Below are positions 8,127 through 17,494 of a stretch of 64,000 bases of DNA, in pieces (the first letter of the stretch is position 1; every line of letters starts with the position of its first letter). The DNA is taken from contig JAWKTN010000016.1 of NCBI GenBank assembly GCA_041399065.1, forward strand, positions 1 to 64,000, given 5' to 3'. The translations under genes and the position numbers were made by a program. Below the pieces are notes generated by a model, which did not search any database, was not told where the DNA came from, and worked only from the letters and a program-made list of their open reading frames with translations. Origin of the DNA: JAGQPD01 sp020426865. GTDB taxonomy: Bacteria > Planctomycetota > Planctomycetia > Pirellulales > Pirellulaceae.

Positions 8127-8963
8127 TTGCAAGACGTGAAACAAATCGATACGACGATCGAGATCATTACCCCGGAGAATATTTCATTCCGTTACCGAGC
8201 GGCCGGACCATTTCGTCGCCTACCCGCGTTCTTGATTGATCTGGCAATTCGCGCCACAACCGTGTTTGTAATTGCGATTACGACAGCCATGTTCGGCGTT
8301 GTTCTGCAAGGACTGTCGGTGGCTCTGTTCTTGGTTGCCGTGTTCTTGTTGACTTGGTTCTACGGTGCCTTTTTTGAAACCGTCATGAACGGTCAGACGC
8401 CCGGAAAGCGGATGACGGGGTTACGAGTGCTTACGGTCGACGGGCGACCGATTGACGGGATGCAGGCCGTGCTGCGTAATCTGCTGCGATCGCTGGAAGT
8501 GGATATTTTCCCGGTACCGACGTTTATCATCGGCGGTGTCGTGGCGGCATTGAATCCGCGGTTTCAGCGGTTGGGCGACATCGCGGCCGGCACCATTGTC
8601 GTTGTGGAAGAGCGTAAGTGGCTGTTCGGCGTATCGAAGCTCGACGACCCCCGAGCGGCTCAGCTGGCGGCCTATATCCCAGCAAATTTCGTATTTACTC
8701 GGACCATTCGCCGAGCTCTGGCGACCTACGTGGAACGCCGACGGTTCTTTTCCGCGATTCGTCGACGGGAAATTGCCCGATATTTAGCAGAACCGATGAT
8801 TGATCGTTTGCAGCTGCCAAGCGATACCAGCTACGATTTGATGTTGTGCGCAATGTATCACATGGCGTTCTTGGGCCGGGAAGGAGGCGACGATGAGCCG
8901 TTGCGGACAGCGTCGCCGACGGCGAACAGCACGTCAAACGCAACAACATCGGTCCCCACGTAG
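8127..8963 (+). CDS. RDD family membrane protein
   Basis: Inner-membrane protein of the RDD family. The family signature is visible as RAAGPFRRLPAFLIDLAIR near residue 25, then two or three membrane segments (about 38-60, 63-85, 130-150), and NGQTPGKRMTGLRVLTVDG and LRNLLRSLEVD. A cytoplasmic tail of ~120 residues follows. The TTG start at 8127 is chosen because GGAGGGG lies 6 nt upstream. First gene of a run with SpoIIM, DUF4129, DUF4350, MoxR and DUF58 genes. This neighbourhood is well known around MoxR ATPases and is thought to serve envelope protein assembly or stress, though its substrate is unknown. Confidence 0.9.
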   Translation: MQDVKQIDTTIEIITPENISFRYRAAGPFRRLPAFLIDLAIRATTVFVIAITTAMFGVVLQGLSVALFLVAVFLLTWFYGAFFETVMNGQTPGKRMTGLRVLTVDGRPIDGMQAVLRNLLRSLEVDIFPVPTFIIGGVVAALNPRFQRLGDIAAGTIVVVEERKWLFGVSKLDDPRAAQLAAYIPANFVFTRTIRRALATYVERRRFFSAIRRREIARYLAEPMIDRLQLPSDTSYDLMLCAMYHMAFLGREGGDDEPLRTASPTANSTSNATTSVPT

Positions 8964-9015
8964 CGAACCAAAAATTCGTTGACGACAACTTAAACTGGTA
9001 ACAGGGCACGTCGCA

Positions 9016-9984
9016 TTGAAAGTCGCGGAACTACTCGAATCACGTCGACAGAACTGGAGCGAGCTGGAGCAGTTGTGCTACCAGCTTGAGAGCCGCAGGC
9101 ACGCGAAACTGCCGTCGGCGACGATTTCGCGATTCACCTCGCTCTATCGCTCGGCGTGTGCTGATTTGGCGCTCGCCGACGCCTATCAACTACCCGCCAA
9201 CACCGTCGAGTATTTGCATCGATTGGTGGGCCGAGCGCACAATCAATTTTATCGGACGAGTTTTTTTGATGTCGCGGCGTGGGGGCGGCTATTGTTCGTT
9301 GACGCACCTAGGCGCATTTTCGGGGATCCCTGCGTCCAAGTCGCCGGCCTGGCTTTTTGGATTTTTTTTCTTCTATCTGCCGTACTGGCCCAATCGTCGA
9401 CCCAATGGCCTAACTTCGCCCAGGAAGTCCTTGGAGAAAGCGGCATCGAAACGCTGGAAGAAAACTTCGCCCATCCCCCGGTCGATCGATCCCTGGAAGA
9501 CAACCAAGCGATGGCCGGGTTCTATATCCAACACAACACAGGGATTGGCCTGCAGTGCTTTGCCCACGGCCTGCTCGTTATCCCTGGCTTGCTGGTGAAC
9601 ATCTATAATGCGGTGGTCTTGGGGGCTTCGTTCGGTTACATGTGGCGTCCCGAGGTGTCACAGGGTGCCAACTTCTTCGAATTCGTTACGGCTCACGGAC
9701 CCTTCGAACTAACTGCCATCGTGCTCTCCTCCGGTGCTGGCCTCCGCTTGGGGATCTCTTGGATGTGGACCAATGGACTGACCCGCTCCGACTCCCTGCA
9801 GCAAAATGCTCGACAGTCCATGCCGTTGATGGGAGCGGCGATCGTGATGTTCTTCATGGCAGCATTGATTGAAGGGTTCGTGTCGCCGAGCCCCTTACCC
9901 TATTTCGTCAAGGCCTCGATCGCGGCGATTTCCAGCGGCATCTTGATGTTTTACTTCGTAGTACTGGGTTTCCCACGGAGGTAG
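9016..9984 (+). CDS. SpoIIM (DUF95) family membrane protein
   Basis: The N-terminal ~80 residues form a helical cytoplasmic domain (RRQNWSELEQLCYQLESR, VEYLHRLVGRAHNQFYR). Four to five membrane segments follow (around 110-130, 175-215, 220-245, 265-290, 295-318). The segment VNIYNAVVLGASFGYM and the HGPFELTAI loop match the SpoIIM family, which in spore formers acts in engulfment but elsewhere is a general membrane partner of MoxR operons. Start is TTG at 9016. The next gene begins 6 bp after its stop. Confidence 0.85.
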   Translation: MKVAELLESRRQNWSELEQLCYQLESRRHAKLPSATISRFTSLYRSACADLALADAYQLPANTVEYLHRLVGRAHNQFYRTSFFDVAAWGRLLFVDAPRRIFGDPCVQVAGLAFWIFFLLSAVLAQSSTQWPNFAQEVLGESGIETLEENFAHPPVDRSLEDNQAMAGFYIQHNTGIGLQCFAHGLLVIPGLLVNIYNAVVLGASFGYMWRPEVSQGANFFEFVTAHGPFELTAIVLSSGAGLRLGISWMWTNGLTRSDSLQQNARQSMPLMGAAIVMFFMAALIEGFVSPSPLPYFVKASIAAISSGILMFYFVVLGFPRR

Positions 9985-9990
9985 TGCGCA

Positions 9991-10872
9991 ATGGAGCTAG
10001 ATCGCACGCGAATCACGATTCACGAACGATCGCTGATGGAGTTGTTGGATCTTTCGCTGAAGGTATTCATGGTGTACTGGCGAGCCTTGGCGTTGCTGAT
10101 GTTTGTTCCCAGTACGCTGTTGACGGCAGTGTTTCTGTACCAGATCGGTTGGATGGCGAGCGACGTGGAGAATACCGAATCGGTGGCACGCTACGTATGG
10201 GTAATGACGCTATTGGTGTTCTTGACCTCGCCGCTCGTCTCCGTGCCGGCAACGATGTACTTGGGAAGAGTCATGTTCATGGACACGCCTCGCCTGCGAA
10301 ATATGATCTGGGAGTCGTTACGATTTTGGTTGTCACTTACGTATGTGCAGTTGTTCCTGCGTGGTACTGGGTTAGCGTTCCTGTTGTTATTCATGATCGA
10401 ACCTTACAACGACATGGGCGGGCCCGAGTGGTTTCTTGTGATGCTCTGCATCTATGCGGCCTTCGTTCGTTCCATGCGTCCATTTGTCAATGAGATCATC
10501 GTTTTGGAACGCAATCCGCTACGGGGGAAAACCACCGATACGATCACGGTGGCACGCCGCAGTCAGTCGCTGCATACGCCGAACTCGGGTGATCTTTTGG
10601 GCCGATGGATTGCTTCCGCCGCGATTGCCACCCTGATGGCGTCGACACTCGTTGGTATCGGCTGGTTTGCCCAACTGTTGGTGATGCTGGATTGGCACTG
10701 GGGTCGGTGGATGGTCTTTGTCTGGGTCCCGACGTCGATGTGGATAACGGCAGTCTATTTTACCGTCGTTCGGTTTCTTTGCTATTTGGATCTGCGGATC
10801 CGCCTGGAAGGTTGGGAAGTCGAATTGGTCATCCGCGCGGCGGCAGCCCAGTTGGAGGGTCAACTGGCGTGA
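9991..10872 (+). CDS. Multi-pass membrane protein of the MoxR operon
   Basis: A 293-residue integral membrane protein with about six hydrophobic segments (near 28-52, 66-88, 110-135, 145-160, 210-235, 240-262). No enzymatic motif is visible. It is distantly like the membrane domain found fused to glycerophosphodiester phosphodiesterases, but I do not name it further. Sits between the SpoIIM gene and the DUF4129 gene and overlaps the latter by a GTGA, so it is a structural part of this operon. Confidence 0.75.
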   Translation: MELDRTRITIHERSLMELLDLSLKVFMVYWRALALLMFVPSTLLTAVFLYQIGWMASDVENTESVARYVWVMTLLVFLTSPLVSVPATMYLGRVMFMDTPRLRNMIWESLRFWLSLTYVQLFLRGTGLAFLLLFMIEPYNDMGGPEWFLVMLCIYAAFVRSMRPFVNEIIVLERNPLRGKTTDTITVARRSQSLHTPNSGDLLGRWIASAAIATLMASTLVGIGWFAQLLVMLDWHWGRWMVFVWVPTSMWITAVYFTVVRFLCYLDLRIRLEGWEVELVIRAAAAQLEGQLA

Positions 10873-11723
10873 CTGTCGTTGCAGACCATCCTCATCTGAT
10901 GACGCACGACCCGCGTCGTAGCCCGCGGTTCTTAGCAAATTGCGCGGGGGTGTTGTTGGCGATGATCGCCGCCTGTCTACCCACCGACGTGGCCGCAGCA
11001 CAAGAAAACGGTCCACGGGGAGTCGACCAGACCCGATCGATCGAAGACGCTCGTCGAGCATTTCGCGACCTGGGGAGTTTCCCCTGGTACGACGCGGACA
11101 GCGAAGAACTGCGGCCAGTCGAGCCCCCGCAGCGTACTCCAGCACCGAACCCGTCCAGCTGGGAGGTCCAGCCCAATCGGGGAAAAGGATTCAATCCCAA
11201 CCTGGGTTGGCTCATACAAGGGATTGCCTATCTGCTGCTGGCAGTACTACTTCTATTTGTCATTTGGCTGATGTACATGGCATTGCGAGATAAGTTTCTG
11301 CAACAAGATCGGCGCAGCGGTCCCCAGGACCTGGAGCCAGAACACGCCACGCGAATCGAGAACTTGCCGTTCGATTTGCGGCGACCGACGACCGATCTGC
11401 TTGGCGAAGCAGAGCGACTATATGCCGCCGGACATTACGGCGAAGCCATGGTCTACCTTTATAGTTACCAACTGGTCCATCTCGACAAGAACCATCTCAT
11501 CCGTCTGGCTCGCGGCAAGACAAATCGGCAGTACTTGCGGGAATTGCGGCGAAGGGTGGAGCTTCGATTCTTGTTGGAAGTTACCATGGTCGCGTTCGAA
11601 GACTTTTTCTTCGGCAATCATCCGATTGACCGGAAGCGATTCGAACAATCGTGGAACCAGCTGGAACAATTCCATCAACGGGTGGCAGAAGGTTCGCATC
11701 AAACGGAGGTTGCCACAGCATGA
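10869..11723 (+). CDS. DUF4129 domain protein, secreted or membrane-anchored
   Basis: GTG at 10869 overlaps the preceding stop (GTGA); ATG at 10899 is an alternative and gives a clean signal peptide ending near DVAAAQ. A single membrane helix (GIAYLLLAVLLLFVIWLMYM) lies near residue 120-140 and is followed by the cytoplasmic DUF4129 domain: LLGEAERLYAAGHYGEAMVYLYSYQL and the Arg-rich RQYLRELRRRVELR block. DUF4129 proteins accompany MoxR ATPases and DUF58 proteins. The stop overlaps the next start (ATGA at 11720). Confidence 0.85.
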   Translation: MTVVADHPHLMTHDPRRSPRFLANCAGVLLAMIAACLPTDVAAAQENGPRGVDQTRSIEDARRAFRDLGSFPWYDADSEELRPVEPPQRTPAPNPSSWEVQPNRGKGFNPNLGWLIQGIAYLLLAVLLLFVIWLMYMALRDKFLQQDRRSGPQDLEPEHATRIENLPFDLRRPTTDLLGEAERLYAAGHYGEAMVYLYSYQLVHLDKNHLIRLARGKTNRQYLRELRRRVELRFLLEVTMVAFEDFFFGNHPIDRKRFEQSWNQLEQFHQRVAEGSHQTEVATA

Positions 11724-13012
11724 TCATCCCATCAAAGTCTCCGTGCCAGTTGTCGATCGCCGTGGCCTTTTTACTGTTGGCCCTATCGGGTTGTGGAGGG
11801 AGTGAACAGGGGATCAGCGGGGAATATGGTCACGCGCGGGGAACGTACTCCAGGGGCGTCAATGGCACCAGCGTGTTGGCTCACATGTTTTCCGAGGCCG
11901 GATTTCGCGTGGGAACTGCCAGCCGCATTTCCCGGCGTGTCGACAAGGCCCAGGTCGTGGTTTGGTTTCCGGACGGATTTCAATGGCCCGACATCGACGT
12001 CAAGCAGCGTTGGGAGCAATGGTTGCGTGAGCAGCCCGGCCGAACGCTCGTGTATGTCGGGCGAGACTATGACGCCACCGTTTCCTATTGGGAACGGCAA
12101 ACGCAGACGTCGCACGGCCAGAAGTCATTGGAGGCAGCGTGGGAAACCGCGTATCGCAAGGCCGATTTTGATGAGGTCAAGTCGTCGGCTACGGATGAGA
12201 ACCCATCATCGGCATGGTTTCACATTGAGCGCCACGAACCGGCGGTACGTGAGTTCGACGAGTTGCTGGGGGCCTGGTCGCCCGGCGTAGACGCCGATGG
12301 ACTTCAAATCGTCATTGCCGATCGCATAGGTCCGCGGCGCATCCAAGACGATATCGATCTGGCGTCGCCTGACTCGTCAGCACAAAGTTCCTCCTCGACA
12401 ACAGCGGAGGTTCCGAACGAGACGCAAGACAACGACACAGTCGTGGCGGAGCCCGAAGCGTGGCCAACTGATCCGGTGGACGACGACTTCGACCAATATT
12501 TCACGCCCCTGTTGACCGGCGATGGAGTGACATTGGCGGCGCGTATCGCATCGCCGTCATGGGGTGACAGCCAGATTATCGTCATTCCCAACGGTTCCTA
12601 TCTGTTGAATTTGCCGCTGGTGAATCTCGAGCACCGAAAATTGGCGGGGGCCTTGATCGCATCATGCGGCCCCCCCGATCGGCTCGTATTCCTGGAGGCT
12701 GGCCCTTCCCCCGCGATCGCCACCGACGAGGAAACTGTACACATGTACATGCAACCGTTCCATCAGTGGCCGATCAGTTGTATTTTGCTGCATATTGTCG
12801 CGATGGGGATCTTGCTTTGTTTGTCGGTGTTTCCGATCTTTGGGCGGCCGCGGCAGCTGCCGTCGGAGGTCAGCGGGGACTTTGGCAAGCACGTGCGCGC
12901 CTTTGGCGGGTTACTGCAGAAGGCTGATGACGAAGCGTACGCGAGTGCACGGATCGAACACTACCGGAAGCACGTGAGTCGTGAAACAAATCTTACTCCA
13001 CATCATCATTAA
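11720..13012 (+). CDS. DUF4350 domain lipoprotein
   Basis: A lipobox (LALSGC) ends the signal peptide near residue 25. The DUF4350 region follows: GTYSRGVNGTSVLAHMFSEAGFRV, then a hydrophilic acidic stretch, then NGSYLLNLPLVNLEHRKLAG. A membrane helix lies at about 360-385 (CILLHIVAMGILLCLSVFPIF), with a short positively charged tail. DUF4350 proteins resemble intraflagellar-transport/ABC-2-associated extracytoplasmic domains and occur in MoxR operons. ATG at 11720 overlaps the previous stop. The next gene starts 38 bp later. Confidence 0.85.
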   Translation: MIIPSKSPCQLSIAVAFLLLALSGCGGSEQGISGEYGHARGTYSRGVNGTSVLAHMFSEAGFRVGTASRISRRVDKAQVVVWFPDGFQWPDIDVKQRWEQWLREQPGRTLVYVGRDYDATVSYWERQTQTSHGQKSLEAAWETAYRKADFDEVKSSATDENPSSAWFHIERHEPAVREFDELLGAWSPGVDADGLQIVIADRIGPRRIQDDIDLASPDSSAQSSSSTTAEVPNETQDNDTVVAEPEAWPTDPVDDDFDQYFTPLLTGDGVTLAARIASPSWGDSQIIVIPNGSYLLNLPLVNLEHRKLAGALIASCGPPDRLVFLEAGPSPAIATDEETVHMYMQPFHQWPISCILLHIVAMGILLCLSVFPIFGRPRQLPSEVSGDFGKHVRAFGGLLQKADDEAYASARIEHYRKHVSRETNLTPHHH

Positions 13013-13050
13013 TCCACATCACTAATAGGTAGTTTGAAACCAGGATCATT

Positions 13051-14427
13051 ATGAACAATCCGGCTGAAACTTCGGGCATCCCGCCAGCGACTGACGGCGG
13101 GGGACGCATCGTCTTTGAATGTCAGGCGTGCGGACGAAACCTACAGGTACAAAGCGAAGCTGCGGGGCGTTCGGCAAAATGCCCGTATTGTGGCAGTGTC
13201 CAACCGGTCCCCGCTTGGTCGGAGAAACCTCCTGCGACACCTCAGACATCGCCACCTTCGACCGGCCACGGTAGTGGCCCCTTCGGCCCCGCGGCGATCG
13301 GAAATGGCTCGCCGCCTCCAACAGCACCTTCTTCGGCAGCACCGCCGCCGATTGCGTCCGGGCCCGATGAGCCCGCTGGGGCAGTTGCTGGGCAACCGAC
13401 GTCCGAGCCCCAACGACTCGCCCCAGCCGCCACCACGCCCGATCCTCAGAACTTCAAGCCAATCGTCGGTCAAGACACACCGACTCGGCGACTGTTCGAT
13501 CGAATCACGGAGGAGATTGGCAAGGTTTACGTGGGACAAGATGAACTGGTATTGGGGACGTTGGTTGCATTGTTCTCCAACGGACACGTGTTGATCGAGA
13601 GCGTACCTGGGTTGGGCAAGACGTTATTCGTTCGTACATTGGGACGAGTGTTGGGATGTCAGTTCGGGCGAATTCAATTCACGGCGGACTTGATGCCGTC
13701 CGACATCACGGGCGCACCGGTTTTTGACATGAAGGCCAACGAATTCCGTTTTCGACCGGGTCCTGTCTTCACGCAACTGTTGTTGGCTGACGAGATCAAC
13801 CGATCGCCAGCCAAGACGCACGCGGCGTTGCTGGAGATCATGCAGGAATTCCGCGTGACGGTCGACGGAACCAGCCATACGATCGAGCGTCCTTTTCTCG
13901 TGCTGGCAACCCAGAACCCCATTGAATCGGAGGGCACGTATAATTTGCCGGAAGCCCAGCTTGACCGCTTTATGTTCAAGCTGGTGGCTGACTATCCTTC
14001 GGTCGACGAAGAGGCATCCATTTTAAGGCTGCACAGTGGGCAGGCGGACATCAACAAGCGGTTAGAGCACGATTTGCAGACGGTAACGTCACCGGAAGAA
14101 ATTTCGCAGATCACGCGTGACAACGGCGAGGTCCGGATTGACGACAAACTCGTCGACTACATCAATCAGATTGTGCGTCTTACGCGACAGTGGCCGCAAT
14201 TCCACATGGGGGCATCCCCGCGAGCGGGGATCGCCTTGATGCAAGGCGCTCGCACGTTGGCAGCATTCTTTGGTCGCGACTATGCGGTTCCCGACGACGT
14301 GGTACAAATCGCCCTCCCGGCGCTGCGACACCGAGTCATTTTAACGGCGGAGGCCGAGGTCGAGGGGCATCGTGTGGATGACTTGCTGACCAATTTGATC
14401 CGTTCCGTGGAGGTTCCTCGACTTTGA
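13051..14427 (+). CDS. MoxR family AAA+ ATPase with N-terminal zinc ribbon
   Basis: Cytoplasmic chaperone-type AAA+ ATPase of the MoxR family. Walker A is ESVPGLGKT near residue 190, Walker B is LLLADEINR near 248, sensor 1 is LATQNPIE, and the C-terminal lid has GASPRAGIALMQGAR. Unlike most MoxR proteins it has a ~150-residue extension: a C-x2-C...C-x2-C ribbon (residues ~24-47) and a long Pro/Ala/Ser-rich linker. MoxR ATPases act with von Willebrand or DUF58 partners; the DUF58 gene follows with a 4-nt overlap. Confidence 0.95.
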   Translation: MNNPAETSGIPPATDGGGRIVFECQACGRNLQVQSEAAGRSAKCPYCGSVQPVPAWSEKPPATPQTSPPSTGHGSGPFGPAAIGNGSPPPTAPSSAAPPPIASGPDEPAGAVAGQPTSEPQRLAPAATTPDPQNFKPIVGQDTPTRRLFDRITEEIGKVYVGQDELVLGTLVALFSNGHVLIESVPGLGKTLFVRTLGRVLGCQFGRIQFTADLMPSDITGAPVFDMKANEFRFRPGPVFTQLLLADEINRSPAKTHAALLEIMQEFRVTVDGTSHTIERPFLVLATQNPIESEGTYNLPEAQLDRFMFKLVADYPSVDEEASILRLHSGQADINKRLEHDLQTVTSPEEISQITRDNGEVRIDDKLVDYINQIVRLTRQWPQFHMGASPRAGIALMQGARTLAAFFGRDYAVPDDVVQIALPALRHRVILTAEAEVEGHRVDDLLTNLIRSVEVPRL

Positions 14428-15878
14428 AACTTATGTCCGAGTTGACATCGAGTTCCCTTGGTTGGTTGGCGGAACATCCTGAAGTGCTCATGTTGAGCAT
14501 CTTTGGGCCGCTGATCTTGTTGGCGGCGGTACGCAAGATTTTCCCCACCCGCTGGCTGGCGGTTACGTTGGCGATACCAATTCTCTTAAGCGGACTACTG
14601 TTCCTCGAAACGGACTTCGTCCATGTTATGGGACAGCGAATTGACTTTGTAACGGCGATCCTTTTGGCGGACTTCATGATTGCAGCCATCGCGCTGGTCG
14701 ATATCTGGTCATTGCCGCGACGCAAGTTGTTGGTGATCGAGCGTTCGGCGCAACGCGTTGCTTCGTTACAAAAAGACCATCCTGTAACCCTGACGCTTAC
14801 CAACCAGAGCCGTCGTCCCACATCCCTTACCGTTCGTGACGACTGTCCGCTCGATTGCACAGCCCATCCCAAGGAGCATCCGCTGCACTTGCCGGCGCGC
14901 AGTCGGGCGACCTTGCGTTATGACTTGCGAGCGAGCCGACGGGGCGCCTTTCAGTTGCAATATGTGTATCTGCGGATGCTCAGCCGATTTGGTATGTGGC
15001 AGCATTTTCGTCAGCACCAGGTATCGACAACGTTGCATGTTTATCCTGATATGAAGCAATTGGCGGAATACGCGATCCTGGCGCGCACGAATCGGCTGAG
15101 TCTGGTGGGAGTCCGTCGGACACGAAAGATCGGGCAGGACAACGAATTCGAACGACTTCGCGACTATACGCGGGATGACAACTTCAAGCACATTGATTGG
15201 CGCACTACTGCTCGCCGCCGAAAACTGACGGTAAAGGACTTTCAAACCAACCAAAGTCAACGCGTCGTCTTTCTGGTGGACTGTGGGCGAATGATGACCA
15301 ACGAATCGTCAGGGCTGAGTCTATTGGATCATTCGCTCAATGCCATGTTGATGCTCAGTTACGTCGCGTTGCGACAAGGCGACGCAGTGGGCATGATCTG
15401 TTTTTCCGATCGGATTCATTCATTCGTGCCGCCCCGCGGTGGCTTGAACCAGATGAATCGAATGATTCACGCCTCTTTTGACCGTTTTCCACCACTTGTG
15501 GAATCGCGATACGACCAGGCATTTTTATATCTGTCATCGCATTGTCGCAAGCGATCGTTGGTCGTGTTGACAACGAATATCATCGACGAAGTAAACGCTA
15601 ATCAGGTCCGGCAGTACCTTAGCGCCGCGGTGGGAAAACACTTGCCACTGGGGGTCTTTCTTCGAGATCACGCATTGTTTGGCACGGTCGAGCGTCCGCT
15701 CACTTCGCCCCATGGAATTTACGACAGTGCCGCGGCGGCCGAGATCATCACCTGGCGTCATGAAGTGATTGCGGACCTTCAGCATCATGGCGTACTTTCC
15801 ATTGATGCCTTTCCGGAAGACATGACCGCTCCCCTGGTGAATCGATACCTGGAGATCAAAGCTCGACATCTGCTATAG
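14424..15878 (+). CDS. DUF58 domain protein
   Basis: Two N-terminal membrane helices (about 15-35 and 45-80) precede a beta-rich region and the DUF58 domain: DNEFERLRDYTRDDNFKHIDWRTTARR, then a von Willebrand-like strand VVFLVDCGRMM and a DxS-type surface near DHSLNAMLMLSYVALRQGDAVG. The TTG at 14424 overlaps the moxR stop; ATG at 14433 is an alternative. DUF58 proteins are standard partners of MoxR ATPases. It ends the coupled run; a 77-bp gap separates it from the ABC permease. Confidence 0.95.
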   Translation: MKLMSELTSSSLGWLAEHPEVLMLSIFGPLILLAAVRKIFPTRWLAVTLAIPILLSGLLFLETDFVHVMGQRIDFVTAILLADFMIAAIALVDIWSLPRRKLLVIERSAQRVASLQKDHPVTLTLTNQSRRPTSLTVRDDCPLDCTAHPKEHPLHLPARSRATLRYDLRASRRGAFQLQYVYLRMLSRFGMWQHFRQHQVSTTLHVYPDMKQLAEYAILARTNRLSLVGVRRTRKIGQDNEFERLRDYTRDDNFKHIDWRTTARRRKLTVKDFQTNQSQRVVFLVDCGRMMTNESSGLSLLDHSLNAMLMLSYVALRQGDAVGMICFSDRIHSFVPPRGGLNQMNRMIHASFDRFPPLVESRYDQAFLYLSSHCRKRSLVVLTTNIIDEVNANQVRQYLSAAVGKHLPLGVFLRDHALFGTVERPLTSPHGIYDSAAAAEIITWRHEVIADLQHHGVLSIDAFPEDMTAPLVNRYLEIKARHLL

Positions 15879-15955
15879 TTGTAGCAACTACTTTGTCGCG
15901 TACTTTGGCGTCCGATGCGAATTGGTTCGTGTAAAAGCAATACGAAAGTGAACTG

Positions 15956-17437
15956 ATGAGTCTATTGCGAATTGCCTGGCGCAGCATCCAGCAGCGAGGG
16001 GTTGCGTCGTTGCTGACGATGGTTTCGATGGGACTAGGCGTGATGCTTGTGGTCTCCGTCCTACTGATCATGGGCATCGTTAGTGAATCGTTCCAGAACA
16101 ACGCCAGCCTCGGCTACAACGTCATCGTTGGGGCGCGAGGGGGCAAATTGCAGTTGGTTCTCAATACCGTGTTCCACCTGAGCCAGCCCGTCGAAAACAT
16201 CCCCTACAGTTTTTACAAGGAGTTTCTGCCAGCCAATCAGCGGCAAGATGGACGCAAGGGCGAATTCAGCGATTTGGTATCATTCGCCATCCCGATGTGC
16301 ATGGGGGACTTTTTCGAGAATTTTCGCGTCGTCGGTACCACGCCGCAATTGTTCGATGAATTTGAATACGATGCGGAGAACGGCCGCAAGTATGAATTCG
16401 CCAGCGGTCGAAATTTGCAGTCGTTCAGCAAAGAATACGGTTACTTTGAAGCAGTCCTCGGCAGCAAAGTGGCAGAGGTCACCGGACTGCAGACCGGTGA
16501 CACATTTGCACCAACTCACGGATCGAGCGGCGACACGCACGATATCTTCTTCGTCGTTGGTGTTTTGAAGCACTCGGGAACGCCCAACGATCGGGCCGTC
16601 TTCGTGAATATCGAAGGGTTCTATTTACTGAAAGACCATGCCAAAACCGACTATCAAAAGACGTGTCCGCTGTGTGGGAAACCGTGGAGTGACGAGGAGG
16701 CCCCGGTTGACCATGACCATGTGGCCGACGAGTTGGCGTTGCCCACGAGTGACCAGTCACAATTCGACCAGTCACAATTCGACCATCGCCTGACACCCGA
16801 GCGACGAATGCTGCGGCCGCTGCCGGAACCGCAACGAGAAGTAACGTCGATCCTCGTGCGAACGATCAACCCGATGGTGTCGCGGGGGCTGGTCAATACG
16901 ATCAACGAAGGGCGAGTGGCCCAAGCGGTCTCGCCGATCAGCGAGATACTAACACTTTATCAGACCTTCGTCCGACCGCTGCAGATGGTCCTGCTGCTGT
17001 TCACCATAACGATTTGTGTTGTATCGGGCGTCAGCATCTTGGTGAGCATATACAATTCGATGAGCGACCGAAAGCATGAAATCGCCGTGATGCGGGCCTT
17101 GGGGGCGGGGCGGCGCACGGTGATGCTGACCGTGCTGCTTGAGTCCATCATCCTCTCACTTGCTGGCGGTTTGGGAGGATGGATGTGTGGACATTTGTTG
17201 ATCGGATTGGCGGCAAGCAAACGCATTGCCAACGAAACCGGTGTGGAAATAGGTGTCTTTGACTTCGCTCCCGGGATAGAATTAAATCCAGCCTGGTCGA
17301 CGCAGCAGGGGTGGGAGATCTCCGCCGAATTGCTGCTCGTCCCTGGTTTAATCTTGCTGGCAATTGTCGTAGGACTACTGCCAGCTCTATATGCCTACCG
17401 AACGGACGTTGCCCGCGCGTTATCGTCCAGTCCATAA
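15956..17437 (+). CDS. ABC transporter permease (FtsX/MacB type) with a cysteine-histidine loop
   Basis: MacB-type topology: one N-terminal membrane helix (residues ~18-42), a large extracytoplasmic domain of ~300 residues, and three C-terminal helices (~335-360, 390-415, 455-480) around the FtsX motif MSDRKHEIAVMRALGAGRRTVML. The periplasmic domain carries CPLCGKPW near residue 237 followed by DHDHV, a likely metal site, and a tandem repeat of five residues (DQSQF twice) from an exact 15-bp duplication. No ATPase gene is adjacent. The neighbours at 17495 and 19236-20614 share Cys motifs, so a metal- or redox-related export role is inferred. Confidence 0.85.
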   Translation: MSLLRIAWRSIQQRGVASLLTMVSMGLGVMLVVSVLLIMGIVSESFQNNASLGYNVIVGARGGKLQLVLNTVFHLSQPVENIPYSFYKEFLPANQRQDGRKGEFSDLVSFAIPMCMGDFFENFRVVGTTPQLFDEFEYDAENGRKYEFASGRNLQSFSKEYGYFEAVLGSKVAEVTGLQTGDTFAPTHGSSGDTHDIFFVVGVLKHSGTPNDRAVFVNIEGFYLLKDHAKTDYQKTCPLCGKPWSDEEAPVDHDHVADELALPTSDQSQFDQSQFDHRLTPERRMLRPLPEPQREVTSILVRTINPMVSRGLVNTINEGRVAQAVSPISEILTLYQTFVRPLQMVLLLFTITICVVSGVSILVSIYNSMSDRKHEIAVMRALGAGRRTVMLTVLLESIILSLAGGLGGWMCGHLLIGLAASKRIANETGVEIGVFDFAPGIELNPAWSTQQGWEISAELLLVPGLILLAIVVGLLPALYAYRTDVARALSSSP

Positions 17438-17494
17438 TGAATACATCGCGGAAGTAGATTCTGCCCAAGTGTCTACGCAATGAGGAATTGATTC

